Source: Hippopus hippopus
Lineage: Eukaryota > Mollusca > Bivalvia > Cardiida > Cardiidae
Assembly (NCBI GenBank): GCA_946811185.2
Contig: OX328107.1
Coordinates: 25,255,587 to 25,319,586, forward strand
Length of the DNA: 64,000 bases
Direction of reading: 5' to 3'
Position 1 is the stretch's first letter. Every line of letters begins with the position of its first letter. This document shows, one piece after another, positions 11,101 through 20,997 of the stretch. The position numbers were made by a program, and so were the translations under genes. The notes under the pieces are model-generated. The model was not told the DNA's origin. It did no database searches and saw nothing but the letters and a program-made list of their open reading frames with translations.

Positions 11101-11299
11101 ACTTTAATCCTGCTGAATTAGTGAAATAGAATTTTCAAGCCGATTGTGCGAACCCAAATTTTGCTATTTCATAGAATTTCTTAAGGAGAAAAATATCTCC
11201 TTATCGGACAGTGTAGATCTAAGATCAGAGTGCACGTTGCAGTCTGATCTTGATCTACGATGTCCGCTAAAGATCTTTGAGTAGCACTTGGCAGCTTAA
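11101..11299 (+). mobile_element. MITE family B, worn ends
   Basis: TTTAATCCTGCTGAATTAGT, CTCCTTATCGGACAGTGTAG, hairpin with a short loop (GTGCACGTTGCAG), CTTGGCAGCTTAAG. Confidence 0.88.
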
Positions 11300-11394
11300 G
11301 AGCTGAACTTACTTTCTCGTCAAAGTAATCGAAGACTTAGATGCTGAGGACAGCTTAATCTATCGTGTTTTATAGACATTGTATATCAAGACCA

Positions 11395-11585
11395 GGGCCC
11401 GTACTCACCAACTATTCTTAAATATCATTCTTGGTCGTATTCTGAAGAATTTTCTGAATTTGAGAGTAACACAACTTTTGGTTGCCTAGACCAAATGGTT
11501 CAATCAATAAGAAGTTGTGTTAGGTACTTTCTAAATCCAGAATTAGACAAGAATGTTCTTGAGAATGGTCGATGAATACGGGTCC
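11395..11585 (+). mobile_element. MITE family E, 191 bp
   Basis: GGGCCCGTACTCACCAACTA with the inverted match GATGAATACGGGTCC at the right; inner ends ATTCTTAAATATCATTCTTG and CTTGAGAATGGTC. Confidence 0.88.
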
Positions 11586-11745
11586 AGTGCCCACATTCAT
11601 CAAACGTTCTCAGTTGCATTCTTATTCTGGTTCTAGATTTAGAAAGAAACATAACTGGTTCAGCCAATCAGAAATTGCGTTACTTTGAAATTTGAAAGTT
11701 CTTGAGAATAAGACTAAGACTGCTTGCTATTAAGAATGGTTTATG
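11586..11745 (+). mobile_element. MITE family E, second, diverged copy in tandem
   Basis: CCCACATTCATCAAACGTTC, TTCAGCCAATCAGAAATTGC, CTTGAGAATAAGACTAAGAC, GAATGGTTTATG. Directly follows the first copy. Confidence 0.75.
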
Positions 11746-11793
11746 TTTCACTTGATTTGTATTAACACCCATCGACAGAGGTTTAGATCATAT

Positions 11794-11998
11794 GGGCTAC
11801 ACTCTGTGAAAAGGGGGCTTGATGCATCTGCTAAAAGTATCGACCCATGTCAGCCTGCGCAGTCCGCGCAGGCTGACATGGGTTGAAACTTTTTTGCTAT
11901 TTGTAATTTTTCTGCATGTCCAAGAACCATTCTACCTCCAAATCTAGTCGATTGTTAGACAAAAAGAATTTTATGGGTCCATAATTATATGATGAGAT
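11794..11998 (+). mobile_element. MITE family C, right end lost
   Basis: GGGCTACACTCTGTGAAAAG, perfect hairpin at 11846-11883, then lost after CCATAATTATATGATGA. Confidence 0.9.
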
Positions 11999-12164
11999 GA
12001 GATAAGATGTTCAGGCTTTAAACAGCCACGATATTGAAATATTAGAATTTTCTAATTACTGAACATTTCCTTTTCAGTAATTTAGCACTGTAATGACTTT
12101 TAAAGGATCAGGAATTATATTCTTATTCTATAGAAACCGAATCAGCGTGTAAAAGAGCAACGAG

Positions 12165-12420
12165 TTAACTCTTTTCCAGACGGCAAAAATATACGACTCG
12201 TCCAAATTGAAACCATGTGTAGACGATAAACTTAATGTGGCTCAAATTATGGAACTTGTTGCTGAACTGAACGCCAAAAGCATCGAAGGAAAAGGAGAAA
12301 ATGCTAGCAAAATGTTGCTAGCGAAAAGATGCTACTCAGTATTTTCTCCTTCTCCAAAGACGCTTGAAAGACTATTTCCAAAGGGCCGTAACACATGGAA
12401 CCGTTTGATCAAATCTTTAA
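12165..12420 (-). mobile_element. MITE family A, degenerate, tandem with the next copy
   Basis: TTAACTCTTTTCCAGACGGC at the left, then the diverged hairpin GGAGAAAATGCTAGC...GTATTTTCTCC. It lies head-to-tail with the copy at 12417-12624 and would also be in the RASSF 3'UTR if transcription continues. No AATAAA on the minus strand was evident between 12621 and 11800. Confidence 0.75.
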
Positions 12421-12624
12421 GATACGACAAAATCTGAGACATTCCCAAATTGAAAGTACATGTTTGCAGCTAATGTAATGGGATTTACCTTTATAAGTGT
12501 AGAAAACATTATGGGAAAAGGAGAGAATACTTGTTACCAGCATTTTTTCCTTTTCCCACAATGTTTTAAAAAAGTATCTTCCTAAGAGGTTGTTAAAACT
12601 CGTTGTTGTGTGGTAAAAGGTTAA
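12417..12624 (-). mobile_element. MITE family A copy abutting the RASSF stop codon
   Basis: Hairpin arms lie at about 12508-12567. The gene-proximal end, read on the minus strand, is TTAACCTTTTACCACACAA, matching the family A left end. The TTAA (12621-12624) supplies the T of the last codon GTT and the TAA stop. The distal end is degenerate and runs into another A copy. Confidence 0.88.
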
Positions 12625-14294
12625 ACAAGGGTTTCTAAATGGTACACTGCCGAATCGTCACTATGCATGGAACTCAATCCAGTGTCAGAGTTTGAATCAT
12701 TGTCCTCAACTTTCACCGTCAAATAGGGCTTATCAGCAACCCCGGGTTTATATAAAGCATAATTGTCCTTTTCCCTTTTCATGACGCACTCAAATAAATC
12801 TTTAGAATCCGAGCAATCTGATTGGTCAATACTGATTCCTTCTGAGCTTGACTCTTCCCAGTAGTACTTATCCACCAATGAGGAATCAGTTTTGAAACGG
12901 ACTTTAGTTTCTCCGTTAGATTTTGGCGGCTCTGAATACCCGTTCCTATAATAATCATAACTACTCTGTTTTAAAATAGGTTTTCGTCCAGTTATTTGTT
13001 CTCTGTTCAAATGGTTTTGAAGATGTGTGTCTTTACAGTTTGAAATTTGGTTGTTTATTTTCCTAGGCGGTCGTTCTGGTGGGAGAGGTGGTTTCCGTTC
13101 TGGGATAGGCGGTGGCTTAGCACTGTTTGTAAGCTTTGTGCGATTAGACCTTTCCGGTACCGGAAGTGGATTTCGAATATCACGATCAGCACTACATTCT
13201 CTATCCAGTCTCTCCACACTATCACTACGCACTTTCAAATGATCTAGAGTATCGTCGATTTCACATTGACATGCTTCATTGTTTTCTGAACCTTCCTGAG
13301 ATACAATTTCTTCTGGATCACACTCGTTAAGTTCCTGTTCTAAGCGCTTACATAACTCATCCCTGCTTTTCAGTTTTTCGTCGTAAAATTGCAGCTCTCG
13401 CTGTAAGTCTTGACATTTATATTGCTGCATTATGGCACAGGTGACTGCCCTATTTAATTCTACTTGAACATGTGTTAACTCATCCCCAGCACTTTTTAAA
13501 TTTTCGTCCCCACTGTTTTGAATACTTTGTTGTATTTGGAAGGAGAGCTCCTCGATTTTTGCATGTTCACCTGCTATTCTCTCCTCGAGTGCGATAATTC
13601 TATCACAATAATCTACATACATTTCTAATTCCTCGGCATTAACACGTTCAAAGAAATCGTCCATACTATCAGTGCTACGACTCTCTAAATAAGAATCTTG
13701 TACATACTCCTCGCCGTTTTGTAAAAGTCTCTCATTATGAAGTCTTGACTCATATTTTTCAATTAATTTGTCAGTGTCACTTATATGCTCAATCACGTCT
13801 TTCAGTTTGCGTTCCTGAGATATGACTAGCTTGACAACTGACTCCATCGATCGCAGTCTCTCCGAGGTATTCTGACAGTAAGCATGGTGACGACGATGCT
13901 CGCGGCCATGACGCTCTCGATCTCGTTCTCGTTCTCGATCTCGGTCACGTGTTCGATGACGAGATCTCTTTTTTCGGCGAGTGAGTGAGAATTCCCCACT
14001 GTATTCAAGCTCATCAATTTTTCGCATTGATAAATGTACATTTCCCTGTTCGGCGCCCCATGCTCGCCATACTTTCACTATTTTTGTTCGTCCTTGTAAT
14101 GGCCGTTCAACCTCCCGCCATTTTTCAAAAATGGCGTATGCAGAGGTGTGTACCTGATCATGTTTTCCGTCTTGATATAGAAGAGCATAGATGACATCAT
14201 CACATGTTGTTCTCTTTGTCAGTCCTGTGACCCATTTCTGTGTGCCCTTGACCCAGATAGGGATCTCTAGTTCTGAGATCGATTCAGTAGCCAT
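12621..14294 (-). CDS. RASSF9/10: N-terminal RASSF (RASSF9/RASSF10/Meru-like) Ras-association coiled-coil protein, terminal coding exon
   Basis: Encodes 557 aa. Residues about 11-95 form a Ras-association (ubiquitin-like) domain of the RASSF7-10 type: IPIWVKG strand, GLTKRTTCDDVIYALL, YAIFEKWREVERPL, then the family hallmark KIVKVWRAWGAEQGNV (72-86). Next come an Arg/Asp/Glu-rich basic stretch (106-137), a long predicted coiled coil (about 145-325), a proline-rich segment with PPIPER, KPPLPPER and PPRK (376-412, possible SH3 ligands), acidic Ser-rich segments, and the C-terminal ETLV, a class I PDZ ligand. Length is close to vertebrate RASSF10 (about 500 aa). The family consists of scaffold proteins at cell cortex or junctions; Drosophila Meru links planar and apical-basal polarity. 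I chose the ATG at 14294 rather than the upstream in-frame one at 14315, because the seven residues between are the polypyrimidine tract and AG of an acceptor site. The frame is intact. A MITE abuts the stop codon. RASSF9 versus RASSF10 cannot be decided from this alone. Confidence 0.93.
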   Translation of the reverse strand: MATESISELEIPIWVKGTQKWVTGLTKRTTCDDVIYALLYQDGKHDQVHTSAYAIFEKWREVERPLQGRTKIVKVWRAWGAEQGNVHLSMRKIDELEYSGEFSLTRRKKRSRHRTRDRDRERERDRERHGREHRRHHAYCQNTSERLRSMESVVKLVISQERKLKDVIEHISDTDKLIEKYESRLHNERLLQNGEEYVQDSYLESRSTDSMDDFFERVNAEELEMYVDYCDRIIALEERIAGEHAKIEELSFQIQQSIQNSGDENLKSAGDELTHVQVELNRAVTCAIMQQYKCQDLQRELQFYDEKLKSRDELCKRLEQELNECDPEEIVSQEGSENNEACQCEIDDTLDHLKVRSDSVERLDRECSADRDIRNPLPVPERSNRTKLTNSAKPPPIPERKPPLPPERPPRKINNQISNCKDTHLQNHLNREQITGRKPILKQSSYDYYRNGYSEPPKSNGETKVRFKTDSSLVDKYYWEESSSEGISIDQSDCSDSKDLFECVMKREKDNYALYKPGVADKPYLTVKVEDNDSNSDTGLSSMHSDDSAVYHLETLV

Positions 14295-14315
14295 CTGAAA
14301 GTAGAGAAAAAACAT
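14295..14315 (-). promoter_or_regulatory. 3' splice acceptor directly before the RASSF start codon
   Basis: On the minus strand the sequence reads TTTTTTCTCTACTTTCAG immediately followed by ATG. This pyrimidine tract with CAG is a strong acceptor, so the exon begins at or beside the start codon and the 5'UTR lies in an upstream exon at higher coordinates. I could not identify the donor or promoter. Confidence 0.85.
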
Positions 14316-14396
14316 TTTATTCCGGAATTATAGTTATATGCAATAGGTCTTACCTTACTAAACATTGTATCTTTTTTAAGATCTAAGATTCCACTG

Positions 14397-14463
14397 CGAA
14401 CGGTGTAAATTCAAGATCAAAACTGCACTTTCTGTGCAGGATGATCTTGTTTTACACCGTTCG
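14397..14463. repeat. B' stem-loop in the RASSF intron
   Basis: CGAACGGTGTAAA pairs with TTTACACCGTTCG around TCAAGATCAAAACTGCAC...GTGCAGGATGATCTTG. Confidence 0.85.
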
Positions 14464-14890
14464 AAAAAAGAAAAAGATTAAATCGCCATTGATTTTGAAC
14501 GAATTAATAAAGATGACAAAATGTTTTCCGTGAAATATCAAGCGGTAAAAAGAACAGCGAAGTTGTCTAACTCTCCTAAAACTCGCTGTAGACAACTTTG
14601 AAATATCCCTGAAAATGTGTTTTTTTTTGTGAAACTTAGCTTTTTGTACATATACCTATATACATGTGAAGTTATTGTAGTAGAACGAGAACTTGCTCGT
14701 TGCCGGGGATTTCTCCTTTTGTCATTTTACAGTTCTGTTGAATATTAACAGAACTGTTACAGTCATAACACATGTATTTTCAAAAGTAGTCTGCTGCAAG
14801 AAGACAATATAAAGTAGTCTGCAGGAAGTACGGGTAATGTAACGTGCTACCCGAGTATACTGGGAGTCGGACCTGTAACATTTAAAATCC
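14464..14890. other. RASSF 5' flank or intron; nothing assigned
   Basis: A short inverted repeat ACAGTTCTGTT / AACAGAACTGT at 14728-14757. No promoter or first exon could be defined. Confidence 0.45.
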
Positions 14891-15067
14891 GTTATCTCTT
14901 TACCAAACAACAAAATTGTAGACTGAGATTTGTCCTCAAAAGAGTAGAAAACGTTGTGGGAAAAAGTAGAAAATGCTAGTTACCAGCATTTTCTCCTTTT
15001 CCCACAATGTTTTCATTAGCAGTCTCTTAGGGTCCTTAAAACTCGGGATTGTTTGGTAAATAGTTAA
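14891..15067 (-). mobile_element. MITE family A, internally shortened
   Basis: GTTATCTCTTTACCAAACAA, hairpin 14946-15012, GGGATTGTTTGGTAAATAGT then TTAA. Confidence 0.9.
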
Positions 15068-15175
15068 CGGATCCATGACGTGGTTTATTCTGGTTTAGGA
15101 CAGGAATTTACAGATTGTGCAGGGTAGGGCTTTCTTCCTGACTTTGCGTAGGAAAGGAATTTAGGTGCCACCTGT

Positions 15176-15389
15176 TTAATCCTTTACAAAACAATCCCTG
15201 GTTTTACGAGTCCAAAGAAGAAGACTTTTGAAAACACCGCCAGAAAAGAAGAAAATGCTGGTAACCAGCATTTCGTTCTATCACATTATTTTATTGTTTT
15301 ATCTTTTGCAGCCATATACCATCATTTGAGCCACATGTAATATGTACGTCCGTTTGTATGCCTTCTTTTTTTCGTTTCGTAAAGAGTCC
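15176..15389 (+). mobile_element. MITE family A
   Basis: TTAATCCTTTACAAAACAAT, GCTGGTAACCAGCATTT; the second hairpin arm is decayed; right end TTCGTAAAGAGT. Confidence 0.85.
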
Positions 15390-15464
15390 AGAGTGTATCC
15401 AGACTGTTCAATTATAACCTGCTGCTGACGACTTTCAGCTTGCAGCACCCCACTTTGGAAAACG

Positions 15465-15525
15465 TTGTAGCAAAAGAAGAAACTGCTCTTTACGAGTAAT
15501 TACTCTTTTCCAACATTGTATTCAT
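15465..15525. repeat. A-like stem-loop with a different core
   Basis: ACGTTGTAGCAAAAGAAG then CTGCTCTTTACGAGTAATT then CTTTTCCAACATTG. Resembles the cleaner hairpin at 19971. Confidence 0.6.
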
Positions 15526-15535
15526 TTACATGTAT

Positions 15536-15738
15536 TTAATCCTTAACCTGCTGAGGAATTGAAATGAAACTTTCAAGTCGATGATAAAACCCAAAATTTT
15601 GCTATTTCAAAGGTATTTATACGGGAAAAAATCTCCTTATCGGACAGTGTAGATCCAAGATCAGACTGCACGTTCGTGCAGTCTGATCTTGATCTACACT
15701 GTCCGCAGTAGGTCCGTGAGTCGCGTTTAGCAGCTTAA
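15536..15738 (+). mobile_element. MITE family B, complete
   Basis: TTAATCCTTAACCTGCTGAG, hairpin 15641-15708 with a 3-nt loop (CGTTCGTG), TTTAGCAGCTTAA. Confidence 0.93.
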
Positions 15739-15845
15739 GAACTGACCTTTACTGTTGTTGATTGTCTTATATTTACAAGGATGTTTACTAAACGGTCTGT
15801 TACAAATTGGCCGTAGGAGGCAACAGAACAGAAGAAAAATCACTT

Positions 15846-16056
15846 TCAACCCTTAGGCTGCTAAGAGCCACTCACTGGCCTTTTGCGGACAGTGTAGATC
15901 AAGATCAGACTGCACAGAACGTGCAGTCTGATCTTGGATCTACACTGTCCGATATGGACATATTTTTCTCAAAAAATTAATTTTGAAATAACATTGTTTG
16001 GGTTTTGTCTATCGCCTAGAAATTTTCTTTTAACTTATTCAGCCGGATAAGGGTAA
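15846..16056 (-). mobile_element. MITE family B, complete, 211 bp
   Basis: TCAACCCTTAGGCTGCTAAG, hairpin 15887-15951, right end GGATAAGGGTAA. Confidence 0.93.
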
Positions 16057-16220
16057 AAGATATTGATGAAGGGAAGAATATGTAAACAATTTCTCCTTTA
16101 GCCACAATGATTAAAACTCCACAATGTAACAGATATGTACTTCGAAACATGCCTACATAAAGATAATCCGTGAAGCGCCGAACAGACCTAACAGACATCA
16201 GTCGAGAAATAAAAACTAAT

Positions 16221-16488
16221 GGAGGTATGCTTTGTGAAAAGGGGGTTTAATTCATCTGCAAAAAGTATCGACCCAGGCCAGCCAGCGCAGTCCGCGCAGG
16301 CTGACCTGAGCCGAAACATTTTGCCATTGGTCAATTTTCTGCATGTCCAATTTATATGATTTACCTCATGATTCATTTGGTTGTTAGACAAACCGGACCT
16401 TATGGATCCATGATCATGATTGTGATGGCTTGCTAGGTATCATGCATTACGGAGATGCATTTAGCCCCCTTTTGCCAGAGCTCCGCTT
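16221..16488 (+). mobile_element. MITE family C, eroded ends
   Basis: GGAGGTATGCTTTGTGAAAA to TTGCCAGAGCTCCGC; hairpin 16271-16309 (AGCCAGCGC...GCGCAGGCT). Confidence 0.9.
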
Positions 16489-16533
16489 AAAATTTCAATC
16501 ATGCTGTGGTCAAGTCATGAGTGTTTACGCAAG

Positions 16534-16602
16534 ACGGACAGAGTAGGTCCAAGATAAAGACTTACGTTATGTGCAGTCTGATCTTGATCTACACTGGCCG
16601 CA
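16534..16602. repeat. B' stem-loop
   Basis: GGACAGAGTAGGTCCAAG versus GTCTGATCTTGATCTACACT; one arm diverged. Confidence 0.75.
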
Positions 16603-16637
16603 AAAGCAACTGAAGTTGTAAAGGGCGCCTTTAGGAA

Positions 16638-16852
16638 TTAACCCTTATCCTGCTTTAAATAACTAAAAGAAAATTTTCAGTTCGATAAAAAAACCTCCAA
16701 ATTTTGCTATTTCCAAGTTATGTTTTTGGGGAATAATACCTCTTATCGGACAGTGTGGATCCAAGATCAGACTGTACGTTCTGTGCAGTCTGATCTTGAT
16801 CTACGCTGTTCGCAAAAGGTCAGTGAGTCGCGCTTAACAGCCTGTGGGTTAA
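16638..16852 (+). mobile_element. MITE family B, complete, 215 bp
   Basis: TTAACCCTTATCCTGCTTTA, hairpin 16749-16811, CTTAACAGCCTGTGGGTTAA. Confidence 0.95.
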
Positions 16853-17559
16853 GAGTTTATAAATGAGTGGTCACGGACAAGGCCACATACCTCGACCATA
16901 ATCTCTACCACTAATTGGAAGACAATTATTATTTCCCATTAACCAATTATGCTGTTCCTTCATTGATACTGTAGCGTTACTAGTACAACCCATTCCCTGA
17001 ATAGCGAGGCCTCTGATGTCGTTTCTCTCTGTTAAAGGCTTATAGCCATAGACTAAGATCAGCTTGCATATCTCAGTAATCTGATTTTAGTCTGCATCTT
17101 CCATATACTCAATTGCACGTTTGTGCGTAACAATACCTATATATAGTCAATATGTCAGTCCTAAAGAACAGTTTGGATTGATTAATTCAATTTCCAAAGA
17201 CAAAGCTTCTTACAAATGAAATTATTTTAGACAATGGAAGAACTGATATGAATTGGTGCAAACGAAATCTGATGACAACTGTGTTTAATAATTCAGACCA
17301 GCCCATAGAATAGCCATTTCAGACTGTCAAATTCCTTATAATGCTGAGCAAGCCATTTCGAGTGGTTTTGCTGGCAGTCCAGGTTTAGATCAAAACACGA
17401 CTACACAGAATGTCTGATACATTTGATAATAACATGATTTTATTATGTTAACCAGGCAGTCATAATCTTGCAATAATTCTGTCTTCTCCGCTGACTAGTC
17501 CAAAGTTTAAAATTGATAGCGCTATCAGAGATCTGCCCAAAGAAGTTTGTCCGCATTCA
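16853..17559. other. No gene seen
   Basis: Contains a worn B' stem at 17050-17098 (CTAAGATCAGCTTGCAT / GTAATCTGATTTTAG) and nothing else recognisable. Confidence 0.5.
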
Positions 17560-17775
17560 TTAACTCTTCACCACACAATACCGAGTTTAAATGACCGAAT
17601 TTTTAAAAACCTTGTGGGAAAAAGAGAAAATGCTGGTTATCAGCATTTTCTCCTTTCTCACAAGGTTTTTCTACACTATCACACAATTAACATCATTTGA
17701 GCTACATTTAATTTTTCGTCTGCAAATGCTCTCAATTTCGACGAGCCCAAAATTCTACCGTTTGGTATGGAGTAA
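17560..17775 (+). mobile_element. MITE family A
   Basis: TTAACTCTTCACCACACAAT, hairpin 17609-17670 (CCTTGTGGGAAAAAGAG), right end CGTTTGGTATGGAGTAA. Confidence 0.9.
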
Positions 17776-18470
17776 ATTCTTCACATAATTAACCGTTGTT
17801 GCAAACGGTTGAGACTTTCACAAAGTTTAATACCATGCGAAACATTTGTCTTGTAAGCTCATCAATACAACCATTATCTGCAGCTCTGATACCTGAAAAC
17901 ATTGTGACAACAGAAGAAATTTCTCATTGCGAGAAATTGCACTTGTAGTAAATGGCTCTATTAACAAGAATTTATCTGTTTTCACTGTATATGCACGTAT
18001 TTCTTTTCCTTAGCAAGTGTCCGGCAATTTCGGCCAGACTTTGAAGAAAAGAGGTAAGGGTCGGCAAATACACATGCTAATGACTGAAGACGGTGAACGA
18101 AATTTCTGGCATTCTTTCGAACGATTACAGTGATTATTCTTTTTTAAATAGCATCTGGACTTAGGTGAAAGAAAAAACAAGAAAATTAAGTTAAATCTGA
18201 ATTAACTGTCTTCTGATCGTTCTTGAAATGTGTTCAGAAATGTATTTAACATGCGACGTTGCCAGCCTGTATCTAATTTTGTAACAAAGTTAACCAATTT
18301 TGAGTTATTGACATAAACAACCATATATAAATGGAAATAGCATTATCAGTCTATAACTCTTACACGAAGACAATAATATAAATTTTCGGCGCCAAATAAA
18401 TATGGTCGGCTTTTTTCGACGAAGGCAAATTTAATCTTTGGAAATCACAAACATTTCCATCTTGTAGGCT
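17776..18470. other. No gene seen
   Basis: Small inverted repeat AATTTCTC...GAGAAATT near 17918-17938; AT-rich otherwise. Confidence 0.5.
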
Positions 18471-18537
18471 GGACGGTGTGGAAACCACGATCAGACTACG
18501 TTCTGTGCTGTCTGATCTTGATCCTCGCCTCTTCCGC
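18471..18537. repeat. B' stem-loop
   Basis: ACGATCAGACTACG versus GTCTGATCTTGATC, loop TTCTGTGCT. Confidence 0.72.
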
Positions 18538-18999
18538 AAAAGTCTCTTCTTTCGGCTATGGGGCTGATGGGGTTAACCCTTTAATCACCTATCAAAACTG
18601 ACGTTGATTTGGTGTTTAGCGGATAATGTAGATTAAAATCCGGCCGGATTTAAACTGTCCGCTTTGTGAAGGTAATCTATAAAACCGGCCCCACCCCCTG
18701 CAATATTATCTACAATTTTTGTCGTCCCGGAAAATACTAATTTCGTTTATTTGGTGTTTGAGAGTTACCAAAACATCATAAATTGTTGGAAAAAATAACT
18801 TATTCGGTTTATTTGAGTGAAAGAACTGCTTAGAACGAAGGCGAAAACAGAACAGTGTCAAGGAAAAGACACAAAAATGTCATAAAGCAGCCCCGCGTGG
18901 AATTGTTTCATGTATTACAATCAAGATAGAGAAATGACAAAAATCGACTGTTCTGTACCGTATGATTCCATTTTTAACTGTTAAACAGATGAAAAAAAA
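18538..18999. other. No gene seen
   Basis: TTAACCCTTTAATCACC at 18573 and GCGGATAATGTAGATTAAAA at 18618 look like a worn TTAA element about 90 bp long; no ORF of note. Confidence 0.45.
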
Positions 19000-19101
19000 A
19001 AATTAGACTTGGTACCGGCATTTTCACCTTTTCCCACAATGTTTTCAAAATGTTTCCTTCGAAGGGTCGTTAAAACACATGCTTGTTTGGTAAAGAGTTA
19101 A
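19000..19101 (-). mobile_element. MITE family A, left half lost
   Basis: ATTAGACTTGGTACCGGCAT, CACCTTTTCCCACAATG, GGGTCGTTAAAACACATGC, TTTGGTAAAGAGTTAA. Confidence 0.8.
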
Positions 19102-19422
19102 GACCATCTTTGACAAACGTGGACAAGAAAAAAAGGAAAACTGTGACCTCCAATCCTGGGGGTCACACGTTTTACAAGGGCTTATATAGTAAAAACTTTA
19201 AAAATCTTCTTGTTCCTAACCGCAAGGCCTAGAGCTACCAAATTTAGCGCACAGCATGTCAGATGCAACTTCTCCTTTTCCCGCAATTTTTTCCACGTAT
19301 TCATGAAATAAACCTTGAATCATTTTGATTATCCATACTTTCAAAGTCGTCTCCGGCAAATGATGTTTCAGGATGTATCGAAATGAGTTCTTTGAAAGAC
19401 GTGTGAAGTCCTCTAAAACTGC
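19102..19422. other. No gene seen
   Basis: Small hairpin GTGACCTCC...GGGGGTCAC at 19142-19167; faint A remnant (CTTCTCCTTTTCCCGCAAT) at 19270. Confidence 0.45.
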
Positions 19423-19632
19423 TTAAAACCCTTTACCAAACAATCCCGACTTTTAACGACCCTGGTTAAGAGACCTTTTGAAAACATTGTGGGCAAAGGA
19501 GAAAATGCTGGTAACCAGCATTTTCTCCTTTGCCCTCAATGTTTTCTAACCTATCATAGACAAATCCCACCAATTAAGCTGTATTTGATTTCTCGTTTAA
19601 ATTTTGGACAAACTTTTTTGTCGTCAAGTAAA
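19423..19632 (+). mobile_element. MITE family A
   Basis: TTAAAACCCTTTACCAAACA, hairpin 19479-19543 with GGGCAAAGGAG arms (compensatory change in both arms), right end TTGTCGTCAAGTAAA. Confidence 0.92.
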
Positions 19633-19970
19633 TAGTGAAGGGAAACAAAGGTAAAGATCTCATTATCGCGAGAGATATGGTCTGTATTGAGATGTAAATT
19701 ACGATACAATATGTTGTTCTCCCTCAGTGAGTTGAATACCCATGGCAAATGCATATTTAATGGGGGAAATTCCACTTGGGTAATTGATAAACCCATGCTT
19801 CGTCTATCTCTCATTGCTAGCATTATTTTTTCACGTAAATAACAAGTTTCGTTGAAACCATTTTTATCAGTTGTTCGACACAAAGACTGTAAACTTCTCA
19901 ATGTGAACTGACTGGTATACAAATTAGACGTTTTATGTACTAGCAGTAAATGAGCTTTTGATTTCAAGTA
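19633..19970. other. No convincing gene
   Basis: Crossed by a 148-aa minus-strand ORF (19554-20000), the second longest here, but it begins in a hairpin and ends in a MITE, and shows no known motif. Confidence 0.5.
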
Positions 19971-20022
19971 CTGTGGGAAAGGAGCAATTGCTCTTTGCAA
20001 GCAATTGCTCCTATTTCCACAG
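19971..20022. repeat. A-like hairpin with the GGAGCAATTGCT core
   Basis: CTGTGGGAAAGGAGCAATTG pairs with CAATTGCTCCTATTTCCACAG around a short loop. Same outer stem idea as family A but a different core. Confidence 0.85.
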
Positions 20023-20181
20023 TGTATTTCATATGAAAAACACGTTCCTGTCCTTCACATACTGCGTTTTTTTCTTTCTTATATAGAACTTGGCTTATGT
20101 ACATGTAATTCATTTTCGATGTTTGATTTTAGCTGAGAAGTACTACGTCTGACGTGGTTACAATAGGTAGAAATGGGTTTT

Positions 20182-20182
<1 letters not shown>

Positions 20183-20230
<48 letters not shown>
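20183..20230. repeat. (GA)n microsatellite
   Basis: About 24 uninterrupted GA units. Confidence 0.97.
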
Positions 20231-20231
<1 letters not shown>

Positions 20232-20997
20232 AATTATATATGAAATGAATCGCAAGTTGGATAGGAAGTGAAGAAGGTTTGAAACACCAACAACATATTA
20301 ATTGAGGGCATACATGTGAAGAGTTTGAGTAGATGCAAAGTCTACTTAAGGCTATCCGTTATCATTTGAATTATCTATAACATATCGTTGCTTGTCCATT
20401 CACATTACATTAGAAATTGATCTTTTCTGATTTTATCGTGCCTTACCTTTCTCGAGCAAAGAACAGTAACTTTGTGGACGGTGTTAGCCGAAATCAGACA
20501 GAAAATAATTTACTATCTTATCTAGTCGAAACAGTCCTTTATTTATCGCATTTACTGACTCATATTATACCTTATAATTACTGAAATCGTGTAACTTTTT
20601 TTTTTTAAAGTAGATATGTCCACCTGATCGATTTAGCTGTACATATTGCAGTTCAAACTCGTTCTTCGTAGTTGCAACATTTTTAAGACTTATTCTAACA
20701 CGTGGACACTGTTAAGTTACAACTAGAAGAAAATAAAAAAAAAAAACGGTACCCGATGTCAGGATATTGAGGGAAGGGATTAAATAGTCTACCTTGTAAG
20801 TTAGACCGAGAAGAAATGAACAATACTCGTTTTTAGAATACTAAGGGTGGAGATAAATTAGCTTCCTCCACCACCACCAAAATAAATGGGGTGGGATTTT
20901 CACAAGTTCCTTCTCTGTAAATGATGTCCATATTTGACAGCAACAGGTAAGTCCTCATTCAGATTATGCAAATTATGTGATAACTCAGTACAGAAAT
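20231..20997. other. No gene seen
   Basis: AT-rich with homopolymer runs; CCACCACCACC at 20869. Confidence 0.5.

Noticed and set aside
12621..14315. Use of the upstream Met at 14315 as the RASSF start
   Set aside because: The extra residues are encoded by a polypyrimidine tract ending in CAG, a splice acceptor.
19554..20000. 148-aa minus-strand ORF
   Set aside because: Begins in a stem-loop and ends in a MITE; no domain, splice or composition support.
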